A stretch of DNA of 64,000 bases from the NCBI RefSeq assembly GCF_022376295.1, contig NZ_CP060140.1:1430356-1494355 (forward strand), in the 5' to 3' direction. The DNA is from Nodularia sphaerocarpa UHCC 0038. Its GTDB lineage: Bacteria > Cyanobacteriota > Cyanobacteriia > Cyanobacteriales > Nostocaceae. Made by a program: the position numbers and the translations under genes. A model generated the notes under the pieces. That model saw only the letters and a list, made by a program, of their open reading frames with translations. It was not told the DNA's origin and ran no database searches. Below, one piece after another: positions 1 through 8,127 of this stretch. Position 1 is the stretch's first letter. Each line of letters opens with the position of its first letter.

Positions 1-1142
1 CGCGTCACAATTTCTTGGACAAATTCCTTTAACTCAGGATTCTTCAAAACTTGTTCATAACCGAAATTGAGTGCATGAATCTCAGTTAAACGTTGCAAAA
101 GTGTGAGAATTTCAGCTTCACTCAAAGGGTTAAGCCGGATAACTGGCCCTAACTGTTCCTGAACCCCTGACTGTGTAGCAAAACGACTTTCTTTTGTGCG
201 TCTGCGCCAAGCTTGGTCTGCAAAAAGTCCTCGATTTGGGTCTTCTAAAAATCTGGTTGTTCCACCAATAAAAATACCCAAATGTTCAGCTTTGCATTGC
301 ATGGTGTCATTAAACATCGTTAACAGTCTGTTATAGTTCCGTTCACGAGTAACTGTAGTTGATATTTGGTATAAATTTACAGCTTCATCAACTAAAACTA
401 ATAGTCCTTTATAACCAATCTCAGCGACAAACTTAGCAAATAGTTTAATATAGTCATACCAACTATCATCATCAATAATTACCCTTACTCCTAACGCTGC
501 TTTCGCCTCAATTTTAGTGCTAAATTCTCCCCGCAGCCAACGCATCGCCGCATTTTTTAAATCATCATCATCTAAGCGATAACCACGCCAATAGGCAATA
601 ATTACACTCCCAAAATCAAAACCATGTACTAAATCTTCAATATACTGCACTACTTCCCTAATTTTTGCTTCAACTTTATCATCAAAACCATCGTCATTAG
701 GACGCAACTTTGTTTCTTTGACAACTTCTTGTTGAATTTTATTAATCCATCCTTCCAAAATTGAAACCAAAGCACCACCATCAGGACGAGTTTTTGTCGC
801 CAAGTGGCTCATTAATTCGCGATAAGTTGCTAAACCTTCATTGTGGGTTCCTGCTAATCGCCGTGAGGAAGATAAATCAGCATCAGCTACCACAAAACCT
901 TGCTCCATAGCGCGGTTGCGAATTAGTTGGAGGATGAAGCTTTTACCTGAGCCATAGTTACCAATGATAAACCGAAATGCTGATACACCTTCTGCGATGT
1001 CATCGAGATTTTGAAATAGGCTTTGAAGTTCTTTTTCTCGCCCAACTGCGATATGCTCAACTCCTGTTCTCGGTACTACTCCTGCGCCCAGAGAATTTAT
1101 TAAAGCAGTGGAAATTTTTTTGGAGATTTTGAGCTTAACCAT
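1..1142 (-). CDS. BrxD-like / DUF2791 P-loop ATPase (C-terminus outside window)
   Basis: The reading frame runs off the left edge, leaving about 380 N-terminal residues. A Walker A motif GNYGSGKS lies at about residues 61-68 and a Walker B strand LLVLVDEA at about 247-254. The opening, in which a conserved region ending GREKEL precedes the P-loop, resembles the DUF2791 ATP-binding proteins that include BrxD of BREX phage-defence systems. Relatives also occur in cyanobacterial clusters with TerB-domain proteins and helicases. I chose the ATG at 1142; an in-frame GTG lies three codons upstream. It is the last of three same-strand genes, behind a coiled-coil TerB-C-like protein. The ATPase assignment is firm from motifs. 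The defence role is inference, since the remaining genes of the locus lie off the window. Confidence 0.75.
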   Translation of the reverse strand, partial: MVKLKISKKISTALINSLGAGVVPRTGVEHIAVGREKELQSLFQNLDDIAEGVSAFRFIIGNYGSGKSFILQLIRNRAMEQGFVVADADLSSSRRLAGTHNEGLATYRELMSHLATKTRPDGGALVSILEGWINKIQQEVVKETKLRPNDDGFDDKVEAKIREVVQYIEDLVHGFDFGSVIIAYWRGYRLDDDDLKNAAMRWLRGEFSTKIEAKAALGVRVIIDDDSWYDYIKLFAKFVAEIGYKGLLVLVDEAVNLYQISTTVTRERNYNRLLTMFNDTMQCKAEHLGIFIGGTTRFLEDPNRGLFADQAWRRRTKESRFATQSGVQEQLGPVIRLNPLSEAEILTLLQRLTEIHALNFGYEQVLKNPELKEFVQEIVT

Positions 1143-1245
1143 GTAGTTCACTTCACTGATTTTTTAACGCAGAGGTATAGGATATACACTTAATATTAAT
1201 TAAGCATTAATACTGATAATAAAATATATTTTTGTAGGTTGATTT

Positions 1246-1389
1246 GTAGGTTGGGTTGTTCGCGTCAGCGTTGCGGAGCAATTGAACGTTAACGTAGTTT
1301 GCCGAAGGCATAACCCAACAAATCCTCAGAAATGAATGTTAGATTTGACTTTGTACTCCTACGCTTAAGCAAGCTACAACCCAACCTAC
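1246..1389. repeat. MITE-like element with 14-bp terminal inverted repeats
   Basis: The element begins GTAGGTTGGGTTGT and ends with the exact complement. It is about 144 bp, has no coding capacity, and stops directly beside the stop codon of the next gene. Its interior carries the TTGCCGAAGGCAT-type short repeat seen elsewhere in the window. Confidence 0.65.
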
Positions 1390-1390
1390 T

Positions 1391-2719
1391 TTAATTTGAT
1401 GAAGCTTGTCTAGCTATGAGGTTTTCATACATAGCCAGGATTTTTCTCGTGTGTACTATATGCTCTTGATACACTTGAGGAATTTCCAAACTAGTTTCAA
1501 TGATTAATTCTCCAATAGTATCATTGGCGTGTTCATTTATAGAATCAATTAATAGATTTGGCATGGTAATATTGGCTTCGGCAATTTGTTTAATAATTAC
1601 CTGGGGATTATCTTGTTCTACTATGGCTTTTAATACCTGAATTTCAGGATTTGGGAGGACTCCTAAAAAGTTATTCCATTCTTCAGGTAAAATTTCTGAT
1701 GTATTTATTGAGTCTAAAGAATCAATTAATTCGGCAAAAAGAAATACATCATTTACATCTTCAGTGAAATTTTCCGTTGATTTTTCTGGATTTAATGTTT
1801 GTGTTTGTTGGAGTAATTCCCAAACTTGGCTCTGTAACAAGTCTCGTTCTGATTGCAATAACGAAACTTGTGATTCCATTTGCTGTAATTGTGATTGCTT
1901 TTGTGTAATTTTAGTTTGTAGGTAATTGAGATTTTCGGCTAAATTTTCCCTTTCAGTTTTTGTAGCTATTAACAATTGTTTTTGCTGGTTAGTCTCCGTT
2001 TCTAGTTCTTGGGTTTCAATTCGCAGTTCATACATTTTTTCCTCTAGTTGGGGTTTGAGTCTACCTAGCAGACTGACATTAGTCTCAAGTTCTTGTTTTT
2101 CTTGCTGGAGTTCGCCAATTTTATTTTGCAACTGCATAAATTCAGCACGAGATGTATTACAGTTCAACTCCAAGCGACGTTTTTCGGTTGTGAGTTGCGA
2201 AAAAGCATGATGTAGTTCTGCTTGATTTTGTTCGAGAGTTGCGATTTCAGCAGTTAGGTTAATACTTTCGGTTTCTAACTGCTTTTTTTGTCCTGCAAAT
2301 GTTCCTAAATCTCGATGTAAAATATTTCTTTGATTCCGACAATCTAATATTTGTTTTTCCAGTTTGTTGGACTCTGTATATAATAAGTTACGATGCTCTT
2401 CTATTTGGTTAATTTCTTTGACAAGCCGCAGTTTAAGTCCCTCCATTTCTTTGATTCGCTTGCGGTGGGAAGTTAAAATCAGCATTTCATAATTGCTGCG
2501 ACGCTTATCTATAAATAAAGCTGCCGCATAAGTAGCAAGTATAGTAATTATACCTGTAATCAAGGCTTGATTCAAATCCCAGTTAGGGACGAGACTAATG
2601 CCAAAACTCACACTAAAGGCAACTATGCCTAGGATATATCGATTGCTGATCATTGCTGATTGCATATTGGTTTTTTTAAGCGTAATTGAGTTGTCAGAAT
2701 AGGTATTTGTTAATGCCAT
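1391..2719 (-). CDS. Membrane-anchored coiled-coil protein with TerB-C-like C-terminus
   Basis: The 442 residues fall into three parts. Two hydrophobic helices span about residues 27-71 with a very short loop. A long Gln/Glu/Leu-rich heptad region, about 75-310, is a clear coiled coil. A compact C-terminal domain, about 325-440, contains EEWNNFLG, then NLLIDSINEHANDTIGELII. That pattern resembles the TerB-C domain (tellurite-resistance-associated), which usually ends with an acidic metal-binding-like helix bundle. It lies between a DUF815 ATPase and a BrxD-like ATPase on the same strand. This supports a membrane-tethered structural or sensor component of a TerB-type stress or defence locus. 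The domain call is from memory of the family and has not been checked by a profile search. Confidence 0.65.
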   Translation of the reverse strand: MALTNTYSDNSITLKKTNMQSAMISNRYILGIVAFSVSFGISLVPNWDLNQALITGIITILATYAAALFIDKRRSNYEMLILTSHRKRIKEMEGLKLRLVKEINQIEEHRNLLYTESNKLEKQILDCRNQRNILHRDLGTFAGQKKQLETESINLTAEIATLEQNQAELHHAFSQLTTEKRRLELNCNTSRAEFMQLQNKIGELQQEKQELETNVSLLGRLKPQLEEKMYELRIETQELETETNQQKQLLIATKTERENLAENLNYLQTKITQKQSQLQQMESQVSLLQSERDLLQSQVWELLQQTQTLNPEKSTENFTEDVNDVFLFAELIDSLDSINTSEILPEEWNNFLGVLPNPEIQVLKAIVEQDNPQVIIKQIAEANITMPNLLIDSINEHANDTIGELIIETSLEIPQVYQEHIVHTRKILAMYENLIARQASSN

Positions 2720-2848
2720 TACGACTCATCACTATTATTTAAAAATCTCTAACTTTAAGTATTTGTGCAATTGGTGAGGGGATAAGAAATATCTCCCGAT
2801 CTAATTTTATAACTAGTATCCCTAGGCGGAAGTAAAAATTAAAAAAGC

Positions 2849-4225
2849 TTATAGAACAGGCTTGTCATAGATTTTCAATGGTTGTACTAAGTTGGTTTGA
2901 GATAATGCTAAATCGGCTTTAATAAAATCAATAAACTGCCGGGCTGTACGTCCAGAACGACCATTATGGCGTGTTGCCCATTGTAATGCTTGATATTCTA
3001 AATCTTCTGGGTTAATATTAATTTTGGCTTGGGCTGCTAGATGTTGGACAATTTTTACATAAGTTTTCTGATCTGCTGGTTCAAAGGTGAGAGTGAGTCC
3101 AAAGCGATCGCTAAATGAAAGCTTTTCCTGCATTGTATCCCAAGCATGGATTTCATTGTTATCTTTAGGCGTTGGTCGATCTGCGAAATACTCGCGAATC
3201 AAGTGGCGGCGATTGGAAGTAGCATAAACAACGACATTTTGGGGACGTGCAGTTAAATTTCCTTCTAAAACTACCTTCAGTGCTTTAAAAGCATCATCAT
3301 CTTCTTCAAAGGAAAGGTCATCAACAAAGATAATAAATTTTTGTGGTACTCCCCGCAACTGTTCGACAATTTTTGGTAAATCCTGCAAGTCAGATTTGGC
3401 GACTTCCAGCAAGCGGAGATGGCGATGGCTATACTCATTTAACAAAGCTTTTACTACAGAAGATTTTCCCGATCCCCGACTACCGTAAAGTAGTACGTGC
3501 AGTGCTACTTCTCCTGATAATAAAAATTCTGTATTTTTGATTAAAATTTCTTGTTGAGACTCGTAACCCACGAGAGTATTCAGCTTGATGGGATCAGGAT
3601 GTTTAATGCCCACAAATTTACTTTCTTGCCAGCGCAAAGCGTGATATTCTGCAAATAAGCCCGTACCGAACTGGCGATAATAAGCTGCTAACTCTTCTAC
3701 AGCGTCAGCCCAATTATCTAACTTTTTGAGGAACAGGATTAATTTTGTCTCTATGCTGATATTTGGTTCTTTGTACCAGACAATAGGTGAAATCGGCAAA
3801 TGGGCTACAGTTTGCACCCACTCGCTCAAAGAAGCGCTGCTACATTCATAAAGATTCTGCAACACCTGTAAATCATGCTCAACTGCGGCTACTAAAGCAC
3901 GGGGTAAATTCTCAAAATCTTGCTGTTGAGCCAGCCTACTAAAAGGATTCTCAGAAATCAGAATTTGAGTAATTAGGTAGTCCTCCCAATTTTGATATCT
4001 AGCAGTTAAGGCATAAAAATAACTGCCATAGGCTTTGAGGCAACTCCGTGCATCGGCATCAGTGTATCGTATAGCTTGCAACAGGTCAAGGAATGCGATC
4101 CCGGCTTCGCTTGACATCACAGATTGGTAGAGTAAAAGTGATGCTGCTTGACATTGGAGGAATTGAACGTGGCTATGGCTATAGGATGAACTAGTTGCTT
4201 TTGGCATCGCTGGATTATTCATCAA
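2849..4225 (-). CDS. DUF815 family AAA ATPase
   Basis: This 458-residue protein has a helical N-terminal half and a C-terminal AAA domain. Walker A is GSRGSGKS (about 248-255) and Walker B is FIIFVDDLSF (about 297-306). A sensor-1-like Asn in VVVYATSNRRHL and an arginine-rich C-terminal motif, GRSGRTARQFIDF, follow. This arrangement is typical of DUF815 proteins, which are common in cyanobacteria and proteobacteria; their substrate is unknown. It is the first gene of a three-gene same-strand run with 129 and 248 bp gaps, so co-transcription is plausible but not proven. Confidence 0.85.
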   Translation of the reverse strand: MMNNPAMPKATSSSYSHSHVQFLQCQAASLLLYQSVMSSEAGIAFLDLLQAIRYTDADARSCLKAYGSYFYALTARYQNWEDYLITQILISENPFSRLAQQQDFENLPRALVAAVEHDLQVLQNLYECSSASLSEWVQTVAHLPISPIVWYKEPNISIETKLILFLKKLDNWADAVEELAAYYRQFGTGLFAEYHALRWQESKFVGIKHPDPIKLNTLVGYESQQEILIKNTEFLLSGEVALHVLLYGSRGSGKSSVVKALLNEYSHRHLRLLEVAKSDLQDLPKIVEQLRGVPQKFIIFVDDLSFEEDDDAFKALKVVLEGNLTARPQNVVVYATSNRRHLIREYFADRPTPKDNNEIHAWDTMQEKLSFSDRFGLTLTFEPADQKTYVKIVQHLAAQAKININPEDLEYQALQWATRHNGRSGRTARQFIDFIKADLALSQTNLVQPLKIYDKPVL

Positions 4226-4283
4226 TTAACTGGGTAGTTTAGCTAAAGGGCTATGGTGATCAAAATCTACAGAGGTTTTAACA

Positions 4284-4574
4284 ATGAATTAAAGTATAAT
4301 TGCTCGACTTACCTATGGCATTTTAGCGATGATAGGTGGCATGATCAGCTACATTCAAGCTAATAGTCAAGTTTCGCTTTTTAGTGGTATTATTAGTGGT
4401 TTATTACTAATTTTTGCTGCTTACTTTCAAATCCAAGGTCAAGGCTGGGCTTTGATTTTAGCAGTTTTTGTTCCCCTAACTTTAGTAATTTTCTTGGCAT
4501 TGAGATGAGCTAAAACACCCAAGTTTATCTCCACAGGATTGATGGCGATTTTGGGTGTGTTGACATTAACGTGA
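4284..4574 (+). pseudogene. TMEM14-family membrane protein, broken by two in-frame stops
   Basis: Reading from the ATG at 4284 gives MN-stop, then an unbroken frame starting SIIARLTYGILAMIGGMI and running through GIISGLLLIFAAYFQIQGQG to FLALR. A TGA follows, then AKTPKFISTGLMAILGVLTL in the same frame. The whole matches the TMEM14 layout of about 100 residues with glycine-rich membrane helices and the KTPKF..GLM..LG ending. Both stops (TAA at 4290, TGA at 4506) are one C-to-T change from CAA and CGA. No indel has occurred, so decay is recent or the stops are read through. The last few residues of a normal TMEM14 also appear to be missing. Confidence 0.7.
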
Positions 4575-5219
4575 ATCGGGAATCCATTGGGGATCGGTAG
4601 GTAATAATTATCCTCATCCATTTTTCACGTAGATATTTTTCCCACTTATAGTGATTTTTTATAATACATTTATACTATAAAAAGTGAGTTTTGTCACAAG
4701 ACGAAGAATTAGTTCAGCCAGCGCTTCAGTATTGCTTCCTTCGTTTCACTGCTTGATCACGGCAAGATTTTTAGTAAAAAATATCACATTCAAGTCATGA
4801 ATGCTGTATAGATTATTAATATTTTGCGAAGAAATAATTGCTCAGTGCCGAAAACATCCGGTTTGCTTGAGTTGGTGATGATCAATAAAAATAAGGGTGT
4901 ATATAATTTTCTGGTGTTGAGGTGAGCAATGATCCTACTCTACCTGTTGAAAATACTAATTAGTGAATGGTCAGAAGTCCTGACAATGAGATGAGTTGTT
5001 GTGATGACTAGATTATTTGGCATGATTATATCATTAAAAGTTAAAACCCTCAGTGAATAATAAATGCTTATATTTGATAATATCCATCTTTAGATAGTTT
5101 TTTATTGGCTGTTCATCTGTATTTAAATTGAAAGATTTTATAGTGTTTATCTGCGTCATTTAACGTAAAAATTAAAGTTATATTGCCATTATGGCAGGTT
5201 TTAATTTGACAGATGAGAT
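4575..5219. other. AT-rich intergenic stretch with no recognised gene
   Basis: About 650 bp. Two short frames with plausible starts occur on the plus strand: 25 residues at 4801-4878, with three Cys, and 21 residues at 4929-4994, after GGTGAG. Neither has recognisable similarity. The region probably carries the promoter of the kinase/HopA1/thioesterase operon that starts at 5326. I found no convincing consensus promoter. Confidence 0.4.
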
Positions 5220-5315
5220 ATGAATATATTGGAGCAATTGTTACCGTCTACCGAAACTGCTAAAGCTAAATTAATCTCAATTAATGGTAATTTTATCAGC
5301 AATTTTAGGAAGTAG
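5220..5315 (+). CDS. Possible 31-residue peptide upstream of the kinase/HopA1 genes
   Basis: A short frame encodes a peptide beginning MNILEQLLPSTETAKAK. It ends 11 bases before the kinase start, a spacing consistent with translational coupling. Its position would suit a RiPP precursor, because the next two genes are of types that act together in class V lanthipeptide and thioamitide pathways. However, it contains no cysteine, so it cannot form a lanthionine or AviCys ring. No strong Shine-Dalgarno sequence precedes it. This is a weak candidate gene. Confidence 0.25.
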   Translation: MNILEQLLPSTETAKAKLISINGNFISNFRK

Positions 5316-5325
5316 GACATAATAT

Positions 5326-6558
5326 ATGTTATTATCACTGTCTTCTCACAATATTATCCAGTATCTACAAGAAACAGGTCTGTGTTGCTCAGAAGATGGA
5401 GCATCAAACAAATATGAGTTACTAAAAAGTAGCCAGCCGAATTTAAATTTACTCGTGACTCTAGCAGGAAATCAAAAACTGCTGGTTAAACAAAAACGTC
5501 ATATTGAAGATGATGGAACTCCCCATGAGTTTTTTAATGAGTGGCTGTTTCACCAATTGCTGCAACAGTTTCCGGTTCTAGGAAATATTTCGGCGATCGC
5601 ACCATTAATCCTACATTATGACGAGTTAAATTCTATCCTTGTCCGTAATTATTTCAGTGAATATTCCGAACTAAATGGATTTTATCGCCAAAAGGATATT
5701 TTCCCGCCAGAAATTGCTACCGCCATTGGTACGACATTAGCAGAATTACATCGTGCTACTTTTCAACAGCGAGAATATCGTAATTTTATGGCGACTGCGC
5801 CTGAAGGAGAGTTTCGCTATAGCTTTTACAATCCGGCGCAAGGAATAGATTCAATTAGCCCAGATATATTTGGTACAGTTCCCACCGAGGCGTTAAAATT
5901 CTACCTTCTCTATCAACGTTATGAAAGTTTAGAGTCAGCGATCGCTGATTTAGCTTATGAATGGCAACCTTGCTGCTTAACTCACAACGACTTGAACTTA
6001 AATAATATCTTAATTCATTCGCGTTGGGATCAGCTAGACAATTGCCTAATTAAATTGATTGATTGGGAAGCCTGCGGTTGGGGAGATCCAGCTTTTGATT
6101 TGGGTACTCTCATCGCCAGCTATTTAGGAATTTGGCTTTCTAGTTTGGTGGTAGACCCCACCATTGAGTTAGAAGAATCGCTGCATTTAGCCATGACACC
6201 CTTAGAGGTGCTACAACCTTCATTACTATCATTAATTCGGTCTTATTTGAATGCTTTCCCCATGATTTTGGACTACCAAAGTGATTTTATTGTCCGAGTC
6301 ATCCAGTTTACAGGACTAGCGCTAATTCATCAAATTCAAGAAACCATTAAGGTTCGTAAATACTTTGGCAATAGTGACATTTGTATGCTTCAGATTGCGA
6401 AAAATCTCCTCACCATCCCTGAACAATCTGTATTGAGTATTTTCGGGGTTTCTGAGTCAAAAATTGCCAACCAAACAATTCATAAATTCCCGCAACCTGA
6501 AAAAGAGCAGCAATTGGTTCCTCTTTATTACGAAAAAACTCGCCTGCGTGGTTGTTAA
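5326..6558 (+). CDS. Aminoglycoside-phosphotransferase-fold kinase
   Basis: The 410 residues carry a complete APH/choline-kinase catalytic core. The loop HNDLNLNN places the catalytic Asp at 222 and the metal-binding Asn at 227, LIDWE has the second metal-binding Asp at about 246, and LLVKQKR near residue 55 supplies the ATP lysine. It is followed 35 bp downstream by a HopA1-family gene. Such kinase plus HopA1 pairs phosphorylate and eliminate Ser/Thr in class V lanthipeptide (lexapeptide, cacaoidin) and thioviridamide-type biosynthesis. Many cyanobacteria also carry the pair without an obvious precursor, so the substrate here is unknown. An antibiotic-resistance role is unlikely given the chromosomal operon setting. 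Confidence 0.8.
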   Translation: MLLSLSSHNIIQYLQETGLCCSEDGASNKYELLKSSQPNLNLLVTLAGNQKLLVKQKRHIEDDGTPHEFFNEWLFHQLLQQFPVLGNISAIAPLILHYDELNSILVRNYFSEYSELNGFYRQKDIFPPEIATAIGTTLAELHRATFQQREYRNFMATAPEGEFRYSFYNPAQGIDSISPDIFGTVPTEALKFYLLYQRYESLESAIADLAYEWQPCCLTHNDLNLNNILIHSRWDQLDNCLIKLIDWEACGWGDPAFDLGTLIASYLGIWLSSLVVDPTIELEESLHLAMTPLEVLQPSLLSLIRSYLNAFPMILDYQSDFIVRVIQFTGLALIHQIQETIKVRKYFGNSDICMLQIAKNLLTIPEQSVLSIFGVSESKIANQTIHKFPQPEKEQQLVPLYYEKTRLRGC

Positions 6559-6592
6559 TTAAACTTTTTTTGCATTTATCCTGGGTTAATTA

Positions 6593-7681
6593 ATGCTAAC
6601 TTCTTCTACAAATCCATTGCTAACTTCTCTGCTTGATATTGCGAGTAATATCGAGATTAAGTCCAACTTCTCGATTTACCATCCCAATTATCAACCGTTT
6701 GCTTTACCAGCGAAAGTCGCAGATAGATTTAAACAAAATCCGGCGGCTTTACAGCATAAATATCTGAATCTATTACTGCGAAATTTCCTGTACGGTATCT
6801 ATTACAATGGTTCTTTACAAAGCACTTTGGCTGTTAATATTGAAACGGCTCATTGTTTGCGACACCAAAGTTTAGAAGTTAATTCTATTTTGGATGTTGA
6901 TTGGGAATTTTATGAACAACTACAAACTAGCAATCACGGTAAAGGTTATTTTGACCCCAGTTGGCAGGTGTTGAGTCTGGAACCAGATGGTAGTATGGCT
7001 GTAACTAAAGGCGGTTTGACAGTGTATATTGAACCAGACTGTCACCTCAAACCGAGTAAAAAATCTGCTAAGGTGGGGGAATCAGTGGCGATTTGGATGC
7101 CTAAAAACCGAGTCCAAAAGGGCTGTTATTTAGCAGTTAGCAATGTTGGACAGGAAAAGCAAGGTAATCCAGATGTGGATTTGGGTATAGGCAGAATCTA
7201 TTTTAATTTTACCTCATCTGGTGCGATCGCCTGCATGGATGGATTAACGCAGCAACTCAACGCCGCTAATATTCCTTTTACTTTTCAGGTTCTCTATAAT
7301 CCGGCTGGATATGGACGTTATGATTCAGGTATACTTTATTTTGAACGCCAGGATTATCCAGCAATTCGCAAAGTTCTTCAGGTTGTTTATACAGAATATC
7401 AATCTCATTTTCTGCCGGAAATACCTTTGTTTACGAAGTTTTTAGCGCCAGGATTGAGTTTAGCTGAAGAACCAACTCAAAAATTCGCCGCACAGGAAAG
7501 TTTTGGGATGAACCGTTGTCAAATTGTCGCCAATGCTTTGTTGGAAGCTTGGGAAAAGGGTAAAAATGCAATGGAGGAACGCATGAGGGTGATTGATAAA
7601 CATTTTTCCCAGCATTTGATTGATTTACAGCGTCCTTACCTCAACCCTAGTTCTGAGGATATCTATCAACCTTTGAAATAA
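6593..7681 (+). CDS. T3SS effector HopA1 family protein
   Basis: This 362-residue protein resembles the HopA1 family. The N-terminal part holds LRNFLYGIYYNG, the middle YFNFTSSGAIACMDGLTQQL, and the C-terminal part NRCQIVANAL followed by IDLQRPYLNP. Although named after a Pseudomonas effector, the family in bacteria with kinase partners is thought to act as a lyase on phosphorylated peptides in RiPP pathways. There is no signal peptide or membrane segment. Its TAA overlaps the next gene's ATG by one base (TAATG), so translation is coupled to the thioesterase. The biochemical role in cyanobacteria is not established. Confidence 0.75.
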   Translation: MLTSSTNPLLTSLLDIASNIEIKSNFSIYHPNYQPFALPAKVADRFKQNPAALQHKYLNLLLRNFLYGIYYNGSLQSTLAVNIETAHCLRHQSLEVNSILDVDWEFYEQLQTSNHGKGYFDPSWQVLSLEPDGSMAVTKGGLTVYIEPDCHLKPSKKSAKVGESVAIWMPKNRVQKGCYLAVSNVGQEKQGNPDVDLGIGRIYFNFTSSGAIACMDGLTQQLNAANIPFTFQVLYNPAGYGRYDSGILYFERQDYPAIRKVLQVVYTEYQSHFLPEIPLFTKFLAPGLSLAEEPTQKFAAQESFGMNRCQIVANALLEAWEKGKNAMEERMRVIDKHFSQHLIDLQRPYLNPSSEDIYQPLK

Positions 7682-8127
7682 TGTCTTTTACTTATAACCG
7701 GACTATTCACCTTCAAGATACAGATGCTGCTGGAGTAGTTTATTTTGCTCATGTTTTGTGTATGTGTCATGAAGCTTATGAAGCATCTCTAGAAGCATCT
7801 AATATCCATCTCAAAGCGTTTTTTACTCATCCATCTGTGGCTTTTCCAATTGTTCACGCTAATGTGGATTTTTTTCGTCCGATGTGCTGCGGGGATAAGT
7901 TGGAAATTAGTTTAATTCCTCACAAGTTAGGTGTGAATAAGTTTGAAGTTAATTATGAAATAATGGTTGAAAATGTGCTGGTGGCTAAGGCTGTTACTAG
8001 ACACGTTTGTATTGATGCGGTTAGTAGAAGTAAGCAGGATTTATCGGCTGAGATAATTCAGTGGTTAGAAACGAACCGTCACGACGCAGAGGGCGCGGAG
8101 AGAAGAAAGTCAAGAGAGATTTTGTAG
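7681..8127 (+). CDS. menI: Hotdog thioesterase, probable DHNA-CoA hydrolase (MenI)
   Basis: The N-terminal motif DTDAAGVVYFAH is the 4-hydroxybenzoyl-CoA thioesterase signature, with the catalytic Asp in DAAG. In cyanobacteria this family (Synechocystis slr0204 type) hydrolyses 1,4-dihydroxy-2-naphthoyl-CoA, giving the acceptor for phytylation in phylloquinone synthesis. The convergent menE beside it, and menC and menA beyond, support that role. The 148-residue length is slightly long. The last ~16 residues (HDAEGAERRKSREIL) are encoded by a copy of the GCAGAGG-type repeat, and the gene's 3' end overlaps the 3' end of menE by 18 bp. Confidence 0.85.
   Translation: MSFTYNRTIHLQDTDAAGVVYFAHVLCMCHEAYEASLEASNIHLKAFFTHPSVAFPIVHANVDFFRPMCCGDKLEISLIPHKLGVNKFEVNYEIMVENVLVAKAVTRHVCIDAVSRSKQDLSAEIIQWLETNRHDAEGAERRKSREIL
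8080..8106. repeat. GCAGAGG-type interspersed repeat inside menI 3' end
   Basis: ACGCAGAGGGCGCGGAGAG matches the short repeat found at seven other places in this window. Here it is translated as the C-terminal tail of menI. Confidence 0.7.

Noticed and set aside
4439..4621. Minus-strand 60-codon frame
   Set aside because: It lies antisense to the TMEM14-like pseudogene, whose protein pattern is clear on the plus strand.
4801..4994. Two short plus-strand frames (25 and 21 codons), one with three Cys, as RiPP precursors
   Set aside because: No conserved leader pattern, a poor ribosome site for the Cys-rich one, and no Ser/Thr-Cys spacing typical of lanthipeptides.
5326..6558. Aminoglycoside resistance gene
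   Set aside because: The APH fold is shared by many kinases. The operon partner is a HopA1 protein and there is no mobile context.
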